Notes: generated by a model from the letters alone, not told the origin. 64,000 nt of DNA from Paenibacillus sp. J45TS6 (GCF_018403285.1 NZ_BOSJ01000002.1:466035-530034); one strand, 5' to 3'; shown: positions 44,254 to 53,318, counted from the stretch's first letter. Program-made: numbers and translations.

Positions 44254-44982
44254 TTATTTAAGTGTAATTACCACTCTACGGTTAGGCTCTTCGCCCTTGC
44301 TAATTGTATTCACCTGACGATGATTCTGAAGTTTAGCATGAATCACTTTGCGTTCCTGGGAAGGCATGGGTTCAAGGACCACTTCTTTTCCCGTGCGAAT
44401 CACCTGTGAAGCCAATCGGTCTGCAAGTTCTTCGAGTGTCTTGCGGCGTCTTAATCTAAAATTCTCCGCATCGAGAATAATCCGTACGAAACTGCTTGAG
44501 TGTTTGTTTGCCACAATATTCGTTAAATATTGCAAAGCATCTAAAGTCTGGCCTCTACGTCCAATAATAAGACCAAGGTCTTCTCCGGTAATATTGAATA
44601 TCTTACCATCCCTGCTTTTTTTGATCTCAATCTCAACATCAAGACCCATACCCGCAGCTGCTTCTTTCACGAAATTGCTCGCTTCAACATATGGATCTAT
44701 ATCATTAGATATATTGGTATCTAACTCAGTTGATCTTGAAGATGTAAGCTCAGAAGTACGGATCAGAGCAGAATCGGGCTCGTTATGAAAAGATTCTTCT
44801 GCCTGTTTTGGCTTAAGTGTCAATTCTACTTTGGCTGGCTTAACACCAATGAGACCTAAAAAACCTCTGGATGGCTGTTCTAAGACGTTTAACGTAACTA
44901 AATCTCGACTGACACCAAGTTGTGTCAGTCCTTGATCTACAGCATCTTCTATCGTTTTACCTGTCACAATGACGGTGGTCAT
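44254..44982 (-). CDS. jag: RNA-binding protein Jag / KhpB
   Basis: A 242-residue protein. The Jag-N domain (about 1-52) has VIVTGKTIEDAVDQGLTQLGVSRD and PSRGFLGLIGVKPAKV. A variable linker (about 55-90) follows, then a KH domain with GEDLGLIIGRRGQTLDALQYL and an R3H domain with RRKTLEELADRLA. It follows yidC (SpoIIIJ) and probably forms an RNA-binding complex with KhpA. ATG follows GGAGGCAC. Confidence 0.95.
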   Translation of the reverse strand: MTTVIVTGKTIEDAVDQGLTQLGVSRDLVTLNVLEQPSRGFLGLIGVKPAKVELTLKPKQAEESFHNEPDSALIRTSELTSSRSTELDTNISNDIDPYVEASNFVKEAAAGMGLDVEIEIKKSRDGKIFNITGEDLGLIIGRRGQTLDALQYLTNIVANKHSSSFVRIILDAENFRLRRRKTLEELADRLASQVIRTGKEVVLEPMPSQERKVIHAKLQNHRQVNTISKGEEPNRRVVITLK

Positions 44983-45045
44983 ATGGAACGCCGTGCCTCC
45001 TTTGCCACTTACTGATCTGATAAACCGGACAATGAATTATTTATA

Positions 45046-45933
45046 TTATTTTTTCTTCTTTTTCTTTTTCTTCTTCGCTTGAGATCCTACGCCATTAGTA
45101 GTAGCCATTCCAGCTTGTCTCTTTTTAGAGGAGCTCTTTGTTCCTTCAACATTCGTAGCAGCTACAAGCTTGTCGTTGTTGCGATAGAGGAAGAAGTTTT
45201 GAATGATGGTATAGATGTTCGAGTAGAACCAGTAGAGCGGCAATGCCGAAGCAAACTGGTAGGACATGATAAACATCAGGATTGGATATACCCAAAGCAT
45301 AAACTGCATAGGTCCTTGCTGCTGTGATGGATTTTGCTTCATCATGTACCATGTTTGGAAGAACATAGATACGGCAACAAGCACAGGAAGTATAAACAAT
45401 TTATCTGGGGAACCAAGTTCCATCCATAAGAAAGTGTGCTGATTAATATTTGAGTTATAGAGAATCGAGTTATAAAGAGCGATATAAATAGGCATCTGGA
45501 TAATCAGAGGCAAACAACCCGCCATCGGATTGACTTTATGCTCTTGGAATAGCTTCATCGTTTCCGCTTGAATTTTTTCAGGGGTATCCTTATATTTCGT
45601 TTGGATTTCCTTAATAAGCGGTTGAATCTTTTGCATGTTTCTTGAACTTTTAACTTGTTTAATAGTAAGTGGAAGGATTAACGTACGAACGATAATTACC
45701 AGTACGAGAATTGCCAATCCATATTCTCCACCAAACAGCTTAGCTAATGAGTCTAAAGATAATGAGAACCAATAAACAACGTTGCTTTTCCAAAAAGATC
45801 CACTGTTTTTGAGGTCTTCTGTGGTAACATGAGTTGTATTAGCAGATGTACAACCCGATAGTACAGCAACTAAAGCAATAACAGCGATCAGGAGAATCCA
45901 CTTTTTCCCCTTCATTGACTTGAGTCGAGACAC
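45046..45933 (-). CDS. yidC: Membrane protein insertase YidC (SpoIIIJ)
   Basis: A 295-residue lipoprotein insertase. Signal MKGKKWILLIAVIALVAVLSGC has its lipobox Cys near residue 28. Five membrane segments include YGLAILVLVIIVRTLILPL and MAGCLPLIIQMPIYIALYNSI. The C-terminal tail of nine lysines probably contacts the ribosome. The start is a GTG at 45933 with GAGAGGGG upstream. SpoIIIJ is required for sporulation signalling in Bacillus. Confidence 0.97.
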   Translation of the reverse strand: MSRLKSMKGKKWILLIAVIALVAVLSGCTSANTTHVTTEDLKNSGSFWKSNVVYWFSLSLDSLAKLFGGEYGLAILVLVIIVRTLILPLTIKQVKSSRNMQKIQPLIKEIQTKYKDTPEKIQAETMKLFQEHKVNPMAGCLPLIIQMPIYIALYNSILYNSNINQHTFLWMELGSPDKLFILPVLVAVSMFFQTWYMMKQNPSQQQGPMQFMLWVYPILMFIMSYQFASALPLYWFYSNIYTIIQNFFLYRNNDKLVAATNVEGTKSSSKKRQAGMATTNGVGSQAKKKKKKKKK

Positions 45934-46002
45934 TTGATAACCCCTCTCTTAACCTATCCATTCCACCGTAAATAATACCATAAGTAGAAGAACAAAGAAA
46001 CG

Positions 46003-46359
46003 CTAATTCGAGCGCCTTTCTGCCTTGAGCAGCGAAGCTTTACGCAAGACATGAAGTATGCTTTTCTCCATCTCTTTGTAGCTCATCGAAACTGCTCCCT
46101 TTCTTACGATAAATATGAGATCCATATTTTCAACAATTTCGGCTTCATGATGTCGAATAATTTCTTTAATCATTCTTCGCATGCGATTGCGGACAACCGC
46201 ATTTCCTATTTTTTTGCTGCAAGATACGCCGACACGAAACTGCTCGACATCCTTGCGACGCAATCCATATACCACAAACTGATAGTTTGCTTGAGACTTA
46301 CCATAACGGTATACGCGACTAAAGTCGGCACGGTTTCGTAAACGTAATCTTTTATGCAA
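46003..46359 (-). CDS. rnpA: Ribonuclease P protein component
   Basis: A 118-residue RnpA with RLRNRADFSRVYRYGKSQAN, VSCSKKIGNAVVRNRMRRMIKEIIR (the RNR motif) and DLIFIVRKG. It binds the RNase P RNA for 5' tRNA processing. The start is a TTG at 46359 with AAGGAGAAG upstream. It lies downstream of rpmH with a terminator between them. Confidence 0.97.
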   Translation of the reverse strand: MHKRLRLRNRADFSRVYRYGKSQANYQFVVYGLRRKDVEQFRVGVSCSKKIGNAVVRNRMRRMIKEIIRHHEAEIVENMDLIFIVRKGAVSMSYKEMEKSILHVLRKASLLKAERRSN

Positions 46360-46486
46360 TGATCTCTTCTCCTTGCTAAAACGCGTCTCTATATAATAAA
46401 CGCATTGTTACATCCTAAATTTAAGTATGGACGATCGTAGGAAGCTATAAACGCTCCCCTATTTAAAATAAAACTTTCTTGTTTAA

Positions 46487-46513
46487 GAAAAAAAGACCAC
46501 CGTAGTGGTCTTC
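46487..46513 (-). terminator. Terminator between rpmH and rnpA
   Basis: On the minus strand AAGACCAC pairs with GTGGTCTT around TACG, followed by TTTTTC. It may limit rnpA expression relative to rpmH. Confidence 0.85.
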
Positions 46514-46522
46514 ATGCACGCA

Positions 46523-46657
46523 TTACGCACTGAGTACTTTTCTGCCTTTAAGACGGCGGGCTGCCAGAACTTTACGGCCGTTTTTCGTGCTCATTCTTTT
46601 CCGGAAACCATGGTTCTTCTTACGTTTGCTAACATTCGGTCTAAATGTTGGTCTCAT
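46523..46657 (-). CDS. rpmH: 50S ribosomal protein L34
   Basis: A 44-residue L34, [18 protein letters not shown] then [26 protein letters not shown], matching the family throughout. AAGGGGG lies upstream of ATG 46657. Its promoter and two DnaA-box elements lie in the gap toward gntR. Confidence 0.99.
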   Translation of the reverse strand: MRPTFRPNVSKRKKNHGFRKRMSTKNGRKVLAARRLKGRKVLSA

Positions 46658-46787
46658 GTATTGCACCCCCTTAAAAGGAATCCTGTACAGATTGAACTAC
46701 CTAGTAGTACATATAAACTGTTTATTTGCATAGCGCAATCTATAACGATATCTTAATTTAATCATTTTCATCAACACAGAAAATGCC

Positions 46788-46815
46788 TTTATATATTTAA
46801 CCACGTACAAGTCAA
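46788..46815 (-). promoter_or_regulatory. rpmH promoter
   Basis: Minus strand TTGACT (46815-46810), 16-base spacer, TATAAA (46793-46788). A second TTGACT lies just upstream and could pair with TTAAAT. Confidence 0.6.
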
Positions 46816-46864
46816 AAAGTCAACTGAACTACATTATATCCCAAATCCATATCTTTTGATTCAT

Positions 46865-46922
46865 TTGTCCACATTTTTAATAAATGGTTGTATCTTCTCG
46901 CAAGTTATACACATGTGGATAG
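46865..46922. promoter_or_regulatory. DnaA boxes upstream of rpmH (outlying oriC cluster)
   Basis: TTGTCCACA (46865-46873), TTATACACA (46905-46913) and the inverted TGTGGATAG (46914-46922), the latter two abutting. Each is zero or one base from TTATNCACA. The 15-base core TACACATGTGGATAG recurs exactly at 53165-53179 between dnaA and dnaN. Confidence 0.75.
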
Positions 46923-47135
46923 ACGGATTTAGTTCATTTCATCTTTTTTCTTCTACTATATGACTGATATATACTTAATTTGAACACCAATTGATAACTG
47001 GTGCTTCTATATTAACAGTGATTCAATTTGTTCCTTATGTTTATATGTATAAAATACATGCCCTCTGTTAAAGCAGATCCTTCAACTAATCGTTTACAAA
47101 ATGTTCACAGTTGAGGTAGGATAGTGGTATCAATA

Positions 47136-47149
47136 ACTTGTATACAAGT
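47136..47149. promoter_or_regulatory. GntR operator upstream of gntR
   Basis: ACTTGTATACAAGT is a perfect palindrome identical to the core of the B. subtilis gnt operator. It lies 96 bases before gntR, downstream of TTGAGG/TTCACA -35-like boxes. GntR bound here would repress the operon until gluconate is present. Confidence 0.85.
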
Positions 47150-47245
47150 ATACATGGATGAAGTTTTCCTCATTTATTGCCGACTAACACTATTGTTCGT
47201 TATCATGAAGATAAAAGAAGTTTAGTGTATGAATAGGAGAGTTAT

Positions 47246-47917
47246 ATGATGCGTTATCCTTCTGCTTGGCTTGAAGGCAATTCTTTAGGAGAGTTAATTG
47301 TAAGCGATTTACGTTTGCAAATTATTGATGGTACGATCGCAAGGGGAGAAATCTTATCCGAGAATAAAATTGCTGCTCAGTTTAAAAGTAGTCGTTCCCC
47401 TGTGAGAGAAGCGTTTAAAACGCTTTCAAACGAGGGCTTAATTAGCTTAGAGCGGATGGGTGCCGTAGTTCTTGGACTAAGCTCAAAAGATAAGGACGAG
47501 CTTTATGATGTAAGGTACCTGATTGAAAGTTTCGTTCAAGAGAATTTAGCGAAGCAACTGCCTTATGATCTGTTAACAAAACTGCAGCAAATCATCGATA
47601 AAATGGAACTTGCAATGAGACATTCCGATTTTATTGAATTTGCTTATCTTGATTTCCAGTTTCATGAGACAATTATTATTGAAGCAAATCATTCTCGAAT
47701 TCTACATCTTTGGAAAAGTATTCGGCAGATTATTATGACGTTGCTTTTACTTACAACCGAAGAGATTTTCTCCCATGGCGAAGAACGTATCAAAGCTGTC
47801 ATTCAAAAACACCATAAGTTAATGAAAGGTCTTGCATCCAAAGACCCCGAAATCGTAGCAAATGAAGTCAGGATCTACTTTACAGATTCACGACAAACAC
47901 TGCATAAAACTTTTTAG
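47246..47917 (+). CDS. gntR: Gluconate operon repressor GntR (GntR/FadR family)
   Basis: A 223-residue regulator. The winged helix (about 10-75) has GELIVSDLRLQIIDGTIARGEILSENKIAAQFKSSRSPVREAFKTLSNEGLI. The FCD ligand-binding domain (about 85-215) carries the histidine-rich FHETIIIEANHSRILHLW. It precedes gntP and gntK, and a palindrome like the known gnt operator lies upstream, so gluconate is the likely ligand. A catabolite-repression site lies within its coding region, as in B. subtilis. Confidence 0.92.
   Translation: MMRYPSAWLEGNSLGELIVSDLRLQIIDGTIARGEILSENKIAAQFKSSRSPVREAFKTLSNEGLISLERMGAVVLGLSSKDKDELYDVRYLIESFVQENLAKQLPYDLLTKLQQIIDKMELAMRHSDFIEFAYLDFQFHETIIIEANHSRILHLWKSIRQIIMTLLLLTTEEIFSHGEERIKAVIQKHHKLMKGLASKDPEIVANEVRIYFTDSRQTLHKTF
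47415..47429. promoter_or_regulatory. cre site inside gntR
   Basis: Read on the minus strand, TTGAAAGCGTTTTAA matches the CcpA site WTGNAAGCGNWWWCA with one mismatch. B. subtilis also has its gnt cre inside gntR, so carbon catabolite repression by CcpA is likely. Confidence 0.65.
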
Positions 47918-48229
47918 GAATGTTTTTTAATGCAAATCAATTTCATAATACCTTTAGTTGCTTTCATCAAGACGATATATAGATCAAAATGATTCTATTT
48001 GTCTATATAGTTCCAAATTTATCGTTTTTATGAGTTATGAAATTGATTATTCATGCAGCTTATATTCAAGAGACAGGTGCAGAATATGTGCTTTTTCTCT
48101 CCTAAAAGTTGTCGACAAGTATACAAATTGGCGATATGTCGAATGACAGAGATTTTTGTAAGCGCACTTATTTCTAAATAGAGGATTCCTCCTCTACTAT
48201 AAATCCCATCAAAAAGGAGAACATTCATC
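47918..48229. other. gntR-gntP intergenic region with a second operator-like site
   Basis: No gene. ACAAGTATACAAAT (48115-48128) matches 10 of 14 bases of the gnt operator, and TTGTCGACAA (48109-48118) is a perfect palindrome. A second GntR-controlled promoter for gntPK is possible. No clear terminator is seen after gntR. Confidence 0.4.
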
Positions 48230-49591
48230 ATGGAAAGCATCTTTGGCCTTAGTCATACAGCAACAATGCTGGTATGGACTCTTCTCACTATCGTATTTTT
48301 AGTTGTACTTATTTCCAAATACCGATGGAATCCGTTTGTATCACTTTTGATTGCCGCATTAATTTTGGGCCTTCTCACAGGCATGAATACACAAGATGTT
48401 GTAACATCTATTACAAGCGGAGTTGGCGGAACGCTCGGCACGATTGCAATTGTGATCGGGCTGGGTACAATGCTAGGCAAAATGATGGCAGAGTCCGGCG
48501 GGGCAGAACGAATCGCCACTACTCTCGTTGATCGTTTTGGATTAAAACGGGTCCACTGGGCCATGATGATTGTTGGTTTTATTGTTGGTATTCCTGTATT
48601 TTTTGAAGTTGGTCTGATTCTTCTTATCCCGATTGTATTCACGGTAGCAAGAAAAACAGGTTTATCTATTCTGAAGATTGGGATCCCAATTTTGGCGGGT
48701 CTTTCTACTGTACATGGACTTGTCCCTCCTCACCCTGCGCCTATGATTGCTATTGAAGCATTCGGTGCTAACTTAGGACAAACCATTATGTATTCTCTCT
48801 TAGTGGGACTGCCGACTGCAGCTATTGCAGGTCCTGTATTTGCTAATTTTATTAGCAAGAGAGTCGATGTAGCTCCGCCAACCGAACTTGCAGAGCAATT
48901 TTCATTAAAAAGTGAACGTGAACTTCCTGGTTTCGGTATTACATTGCTTACGATTTTACTGCCTGTTATCCTGATGCTAGCTGGATCCATCGCACTGATT
49001 GTAGATCCGGAAGGTGTTCATGGTTTCTCTCATTTTCTAGAGTTTATTGGTAATGAGGTTATCGCCCTTCTTATTTCTGTCGTATTCGCTCTCTTTTCTC
49101 TTGGGTTTGCTCGGGGATTCAACAAAAATGAAATTTCCAAGTTTACAAGTGAATGTCTTGCGCCGACTGCAAGCATTATTCTGATCATCGGTGCCGGCGG
49201 TGCTTTTAAACAAGTACTTATTAATAGTGGTGTCGGTGCAGCTATTGCAGAACTCGCTACAAGTATGAATATCAATATCATATTATTTGCTTGGCTTGTT
49301 GCCGCTCTAATTCGTGTAGCAACAGGATCAGCTACTGTCGCGATGACCACTGCTGCTGGTATTGTTGCTCCTGTCCTCGCACTTTCACCAGGTGCTAGTG
49401 TAGAACTTGTGGTTCTCGCTACTGGAGCAGGATCCGTTTTCCTTTCCCATGTGAATGATGCGGGATTTTGGATGATTAAAGAATTTTTCAATATGACGGT
49501 ACCTCAAACCCTTAAGACATGGTCTGTCATGGAAAGTTTACTTTCTGTCGTCGCACTTGTTCTGATTTTATTGTTAAGTATCGTTATTTAA
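48230..49591 (+). CDS. gntP: Gluconate permease (GntP family)
   Basis: A 453-residue transporter with 12-14 hydrophobic segments. Motifs are GLGTMLGKMMAESGGAERIA, HGLVPPHPAPMIA, GAGGAFKQVLINSGVG and ATGSATVAMTTAAGIVAP, all typical of the gluconate:H+ symporter family. AAAAAGGAGAA precedes the ATG. It lies between gntR and gntK and imports gluconate for phosphorylation. Confidence 0.95.
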   Translation: MESIFGLSHTATMLVWTLLTIVFLVVLISKYRWNPFVSLLIAALILGLLTGMNTQDVVTSITSGVGGTLGTIAIVIGLGTMLGKMMAESGGAERIATTLVDRFGLKRVHWAMMIVGFIVGIPVFFEVGLILLIPIVFTVARKTGLSILKIGIPILAGLSTVHGLVPPHPAPMIAIEAFGANLGQTIMYSLLVGLPTAAIAGPVFANFISKRVDVAPPTELAEQFSLKSERELPGFGITLLTILLPVILMLAGSIALIVDPEGVHGFSHFLEFIGNEVIALLISVVFALFSLGFARGFNKNEISKFTSECLAPTASIILIIGAGGAFKQVLINSGVGAAIAELATSMNINIILFAWLVAALIRVATGSATVAMTTAAGIVAPVLALSPGASVELVVLATGAGSVFLSHVNDAGFWMIKEFFNMTVPQTLKTWSVMESLLSVVALVLILLLSIVI

Positions 49592-49646
49592 CTGCTACTC
49601 TTACCTCTATTATTGGTAATAGCTTATAGAAAGAAGGCCTCCAAAT

Positions 49647-51194
49647 ATGAACTCATATATGATCGGCATTGATATTGGAACGACAAGTACAAAAGCAGTG
49701 CTTTTCGAGAAAAATGGAATGGTTATAGCAAAGGCGAGTGAGGAGTATCCTCTTCTCACGCCTGTTCCTGACTCGGCTGTTCAGAATCCAGATGAAATCT
49801 TGTCTGCTGTAATCCATACGGTCAAAGCGGTGATGTCAGAAAGCGGGATCTTACCAGAGCAGGTTTTGTTCGCCTCTTTTAGCTCTGCTATGCACAGCCT
49901 AATTGCTATGGATGCAAGCGGACTTCCTCTGACACCATGTATTACATGGGCGGATAATCGAAGTAATGTATGGGCACGAAAATTAAAAGAAGAACTGAAT
50001 GGACATGAAATATATCGTAGAACAGGAACACCCATTCATCCCATGTCCCCTTTATCTAAGCTCATCTGGCTAAAAAATGACCAAAAAAGTATTTTTGATC
50101 AAGCAGCCAAATTCATATCTATTCGGGAATACGTCACTTTAAGACTGTTCAATCAATATGTTGTAGACCATTCTATTGCTTCCGCTACCGGACTGTTTAA
50201 TTTGCAGCAGCTGGATTGGGACCAAGAAGCACTGGAAATAGCCGGCATCACTCCCGAACAATTATCTCAGCTTGTTCCTACTACACATGTGCTGACAGGC
50301 CTTGATCCTCATTATGCAAAAGAAATGGGACTAAGCCCTTCTACTCCTTTTGTTGTAGGAGCAAGTGATGGTGTACTCTCCAATCTTGGTGTAGGGGCAA
50401 TCCACCCGGGAGAGGTAGCAGCTACGATCGGTACAAGCGGTGCAATCCGTACCGTTGTAGATAAGCCGGTCACGGATGTAAAGGGCCGTACCTTCTGCTA
50501 TGCCTTGACTGAGAATCACTGGGTTGTCGGAGGACCTGTGAATAACGGGGGCATGATCTTCCGTTGGGTACGTGATGAAATGGCCGCGTCAGAAGTAGAA
50601 ACGGCAAAAAGACTTGGAATCAGCTCCTATGATGTACTCACCCGTATTGCTGAGCGAGTAGCCCCAGGAGCAGACGGACTCCTTTTCCACCCCTATTTAT
50701 CAGGTGAAAGAGCTCCACTGTGGAATCCAGATGCAAAAGGATCCTTCTTCGGTCTTACGCTGCAACATAAGAAAGAACACATGATCCGCGCTGTATTAGA
50801 AGGTGTTATTTTTAATCTCTATACCGTTCTGCTTGCCATGAAAGAACAAATGGGACAACCAAGCCGAATTTTAGCTACTGGCGGATTTGCTCGTTCTCCG
50901 CTATGGCGGCAAATGATGGCCGATATTTTTGATCAGGAAGTTGTTGTGCCAGAGAGCTTCGAAAGCTCTTGTCTGGGTGCGGTGGTGCTTGGACTATATG
51001 CAACAGGCCATGCAGATTCTCTTGAAGTCGTTTCGAGCATGGTTGGAACAACACATGCTCACTCTCCTAATCAAGATCAGGTCGATATCTATCAAGAGCT
51101 GCTTCCGATTTTTATCCGTATCTCTCGTAAGCTTACAGAAGAGTATGAGGACCTGGCCAAGTTTCAGCGCAAATATATCTCTACTACCAGCTAA
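49647..51194 (+). CDS. gntK: Gluconokinase (FGGY family)
   Basis: A 515-residue sugar kinase with the phosphate loop GIDIGTTSTKAVLFE at the start, FASFSSAMHSLIA, TWADNRSN and GTSGAIRT in the nucleotide fold. The FGGY C-terminal signature is ATGGFARSPLWRQMMADIF. It makes 6-phosphogluconate, which enters the pentose phosphate pathway. The operon order is gntR-gntP-gntK, while B. subtilis has gntR-K-P-Z. No gntZ is present here. Confidence 0.94.
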   Translation: MNSYMIGIDIGTTSTKAVLFEKNGMVIAKASEEYPLLTPVPDSAVQNPDEILSAVIHTVKAVMSESGILPEQVLFASFSSAMHSLIAMDASGLPLTPCITWADNRSNVWARKLKEELNGHEIYRRTGTPIHPMSPLSKLIWLKNDQKSIFDQAAKFISIREYVTLRLFNQYVVDHSIASATGLFNLQQLDWDQEALEIAGITPEQLSQLVPTTHVLTGLDPHYAKEMGLSPSTPFVVGASDGVLSNLGVGAIHPGEVAATIGTSGAIRTVVDKPVTDVKGRTFCYALTENHWVVGGPVNNGGMIFRWVRDEMAASEVETAKRLGISSYDVLTRIAERVAPGADGLLFHPYLSGERAPLWNPDAKGSFFGLTLQHKKEHMIRAVLEGVIFNLYTVLLAMKEQMGQPSRILATGGFARSPLWRQMMADIFDQEVVVPESFESSCLGAVVLGLYATGHADSLEVVSSMVGTTHAHSPNQDQVDIYQELLPIFIRISRKLTEEYEDLAKFQRKYISTTS

Positions 51195-51221
51195 GTTCTC
51201 CTTTATTTATATAAAAATCAA

Positions 51222-51251
51222 GGAGCCGGTCATTTTGACCGGCTCTTTTTT
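51222..51251 (+). terminator. Terminator of the gnt operon
   Basis: GAGCCGGTCA pairs perfectly with TGACCGGCTC around TTT, followed by TTTTTT. It shields the origin and dnaA from gnt transcription. Confidence 0.95.
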
Positions 51252-51344
51252 GTCTGTTCGTAAATAAAATGTCGCCACATTTAGTATTGCTGGTTAGGGT
51301 CAACTTTCACCCCCATTTACAATTCCTTTTATTACGATTTTCAG

Positions 51345-51657
51345 TTATCCACAGAGAAAAGAAGCCTCAAGTGACTCTTAATCTTCCCTCTTATCCAACA
51401 TCAACTGATCATTTATAAGCACAACCTGTGAATAAATGATTTCAGATTTTTAATGATCTTGTCGAAAACTAAACAATTTATAAACAATATGTAGTGTTGT
51501 GATTAAAAATTATACACAAGTTATTGAATTTGTGGATAAAATCCTGAGATACGTTGAAATATAAGACTTCTTTTGCTATGATTATATTGCTTTTGGATGT
51601 GAATAGATGTTTCAATCCATAATATTATCAACAGCCTGTGGATAAAGTTGTGAACAA
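51345..51657. promoter_or_regulatory. oriC: oriC: DnaA-box cluster upstream of dnaA
   Basis: DnaA boxes in both orientations: TTATCCACA 51345-51353, TGTGAATAA 51427-51435, TTATACACA 51510-51518, TGTGGATAA 51531-51539, TTATCAACA 51625-51633, TGTGGATAA 51637-51645 and TGTGAACAA 51649-51657. Three are perfect and the others are zero or one base off TTATNCACA. The last three lie downstream of the predicted dnaA start site, fitting autorepression. No gene in 51252-51790. Confidence 0.93.
51554..51582 (+). promoter_or_regulatory. dnaA promoter
   Basis: TTGAAA (51554-51559), 17-base spacer, TATGAT (51577-51582) preceded by TGC, an extended -10. Start near 51589, giving a leader of about 200 bases that contains three DnaA boxes. 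Confidence 0.75.
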
Positions 51658-51790
51658 TTTTCCGTTGTTCCTTCTTTTTTTGTTTAGCGTCCTATGGACA
51701 TTGGGGATAAATTCTACAATATAAATTTTTTTTCGACATTCCACTCATGGCACTGGGCCACATTTGGAAGATTAAAAGGAGTGACAGTCT

Positions 51791-53137
51791 GTGGACAGCC
51801 ATACTTCCGAATTATGGCAGCAAATACTATCGATCATACAAACGAAGCTAAGCAAGCCTAGTTACGACACTTGGTTTAAAGCAACGAAGGCGACGAAACT
51901 GACTGACCAAACTATTGTGATTTCAGCGCCAACCACCTTTGCTGTAGAATGGCTGGAAAGCCGCTATACGAAACTTGTCGGTTCGACTGTATACGAACTG
52001 CTCGGAAAGCAAGTGGACGTAAAATTTGTTATAGAAGAAGACAAGACGGCTGAGCCGGATCCGCAGCAAGTATTCACTCCTCCTCCAGTAACTCAAGAGG
52101 AAGCTGTGTCTCACATGCTTAATCCGAAGTACACTTTTGACACGTTTGTCATTGGCCCTGGCAATAGGTTTGCACATGCAGCCTCACTTGCCGTAGCAGA
52201 AGCACCGGCCAAAGCATACAATCCTCTCTTCCTGTACGGTGGAGTTGGACTCGGCAAGACACACCTCATGCATGCCATTGGGCACTACATTTTGGAGCAC
52301 AACCCCAGTAGTAAGGTTGTTTACCTCTCCTCGGAGAAATTCACGAATGAATTCATTAATTCCATCCGGGACAACCGTGGTGAGAATTTTCGGAATAAAT
52401 ACCGTAACGTAGACATATTGCTGATCGATGATATTCAGTTTTTAGCTGGGAAAGAATCAACACAAGAAGAGTTTTTCCATACGTTCAATGCACTGCATGA
52501 AGAACGTAAGCAAATCATTATTTCAAGTGACCGGCCTCCAAAAGAGATCCCAACACTAGAAGAACGATTGCGTTCAAGATTTGAATGGGGACTTATTACG
52601 GATATACAGCCTCCGGATTTGGAGACAAGAATAGCCATTTTACGCAAAAAGGCGAGAGCAGAGAATTTGGATATTCCAAACGAAGCCATGATGTATATTG
52701 CGAATCAAATCGATACAAACATCAGAGAACTTGAAGGAGCACTAATACGTGTGGTAGCCTACTCTTCTCTAACGAACCAAGATGTCACAACTCATTTAGC
52801 TGCAGAAGCTCTAAAGGACATCATTCCGTCAAGTCGGCCTAAAATTATTACGATTCAAGATATTCAGCAGAAAGTTGGAGAATACTACAACTTGAAGATG
52901 GAGGATTTTAAGGCGAGAAAACGGACAAAGGCCGTTGCTTTTCCAAGGCAGATTGCCATGTACCTTTCAAGAGAACTGACAGATTATTCTTTACCGAAGA
53001 TCGGAGAGGCATTTGGGGGAAGAGACCATACAACGGTCATCCATGCTCACGAGAAGATATCACAGCTCATTAAAACCGATCAGGAGCTCTTTAAAGTTAT
53101 CAACAGTATTATCGAAAAAGTTAAAAACCCAACTTGA
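51791..53137 (+). CDS. dnaA: Chromosomal replication initiator protein DnaA
   Basis: A 448-residue initiator. Domain I is about 1-80 ([21 protein letters not shown]), linker II about 85-110, and AAA+ domain III has GGVGLGKT (150-157), [12 protein letters not shown] and the sensor [17 protein letters not shown]. Domain IV carries the box-binding signature [14 protein letters not shown]. The start is GTG 51791 after AAAAGGAG. It binds the boxes listed here and melts the origin. Confidence 0.99.
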   Translation: MDSHTSELWQQILSIIQTKLSKPSYDTWFKATKATKLTDQTIVISAPTTFAVEWLESRYTKLVGSTVYELLGKQVDVKFVIEEDKTAEPDPQQVFTPPPVTQEEAVSHMLNPKYTFDTFVIGPGNRFAHAASLAVAEAPAKAYNPLFLYGGVGLGKTHLMHAIGHYILEHNPSSKVVYLSSEKFTNEFINSIRDNRGENFRNKYRNVDILLIDDIQFLAGKESTQEEFFHTFNALHEERKQIIISSDRPPKEIPTLEERLRSRFEWGLITDIQPPDLETRIAILRKKARAENLDIPNEAMMYIANQIDTNIRELEGALIRVVAYSSLTNQDVTTHLAAEALKDIIPSSRPKIITIQDIQQKVGEYYNLKMEDFKARKRTKAVAFPRQIAMYLSRELTDYSLPKIGEAFGGRDHTTVIHAHEKISQLIKTDQELFKVINSIIEKVKNPT

Positions 53138-53150
53138 ACAAGTACAAAGC

Positions 53151-53214
53151 CTATGCACAATCTGTACACATGTGGATAGGCTTAATTTTATGTCATTTAA
53201 GGCACTTATCCACA
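53151..53214. promoter_or_regulatory. oriC: DnaA boxes between dnaA and dnaN
   Basis: CTATGCACA (53151-53159), CTGTACACA (53162-53170), inverted TGTGGATAG (53171-53179) and a perfect TTATCCACA (53206-53214). The last faces the DnaA-trio run and is probably the loading box for strand opening. Confidence 0.85.
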
Positions 53215-53226
53215 TATTCAGTGCCC

Positions 53227-53244
53227 CTATTACTATTACTACTC
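53227..53244. promoter_or_regulatory. DnaA-trio element / likely origin unwinding site
   Basis: CTATTACTATTACTACTC reads on the other strand as 3'-GAT AAT GAT AAT GAT GAG-5'. Five trios in a row fit the known 3'-[G/A]A[T/A]-5' pattern. It lies 12 bases past a perfect DnaA box and directly after a C-rich GTGCCCC stretch, the same order as the B. subtilis basal unwinding system. AT-rich sequence follows. Confidence 0.85.
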
Positions 53245-53269
53245 TTTTTAAAAGATTACTACACCAAAT

Positions 53270-53318
53270 AAACTAAGCTTTCAGCTCAACAAATTGAACT
53301 GCAAAAAAGCTTAGTTTT
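53270..53318 (+). terminator. Hairpin terminator after dnaA
   Basis: AAACTAAGCTTT pairs perfectly with AAAGCTTAGTTT over a 24-base loop, followed by TTAA. The stem is AT-rich and the T-run short, so strength is uncertain. It could also mark the edge of the unwound region. Confidence 0.55.
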
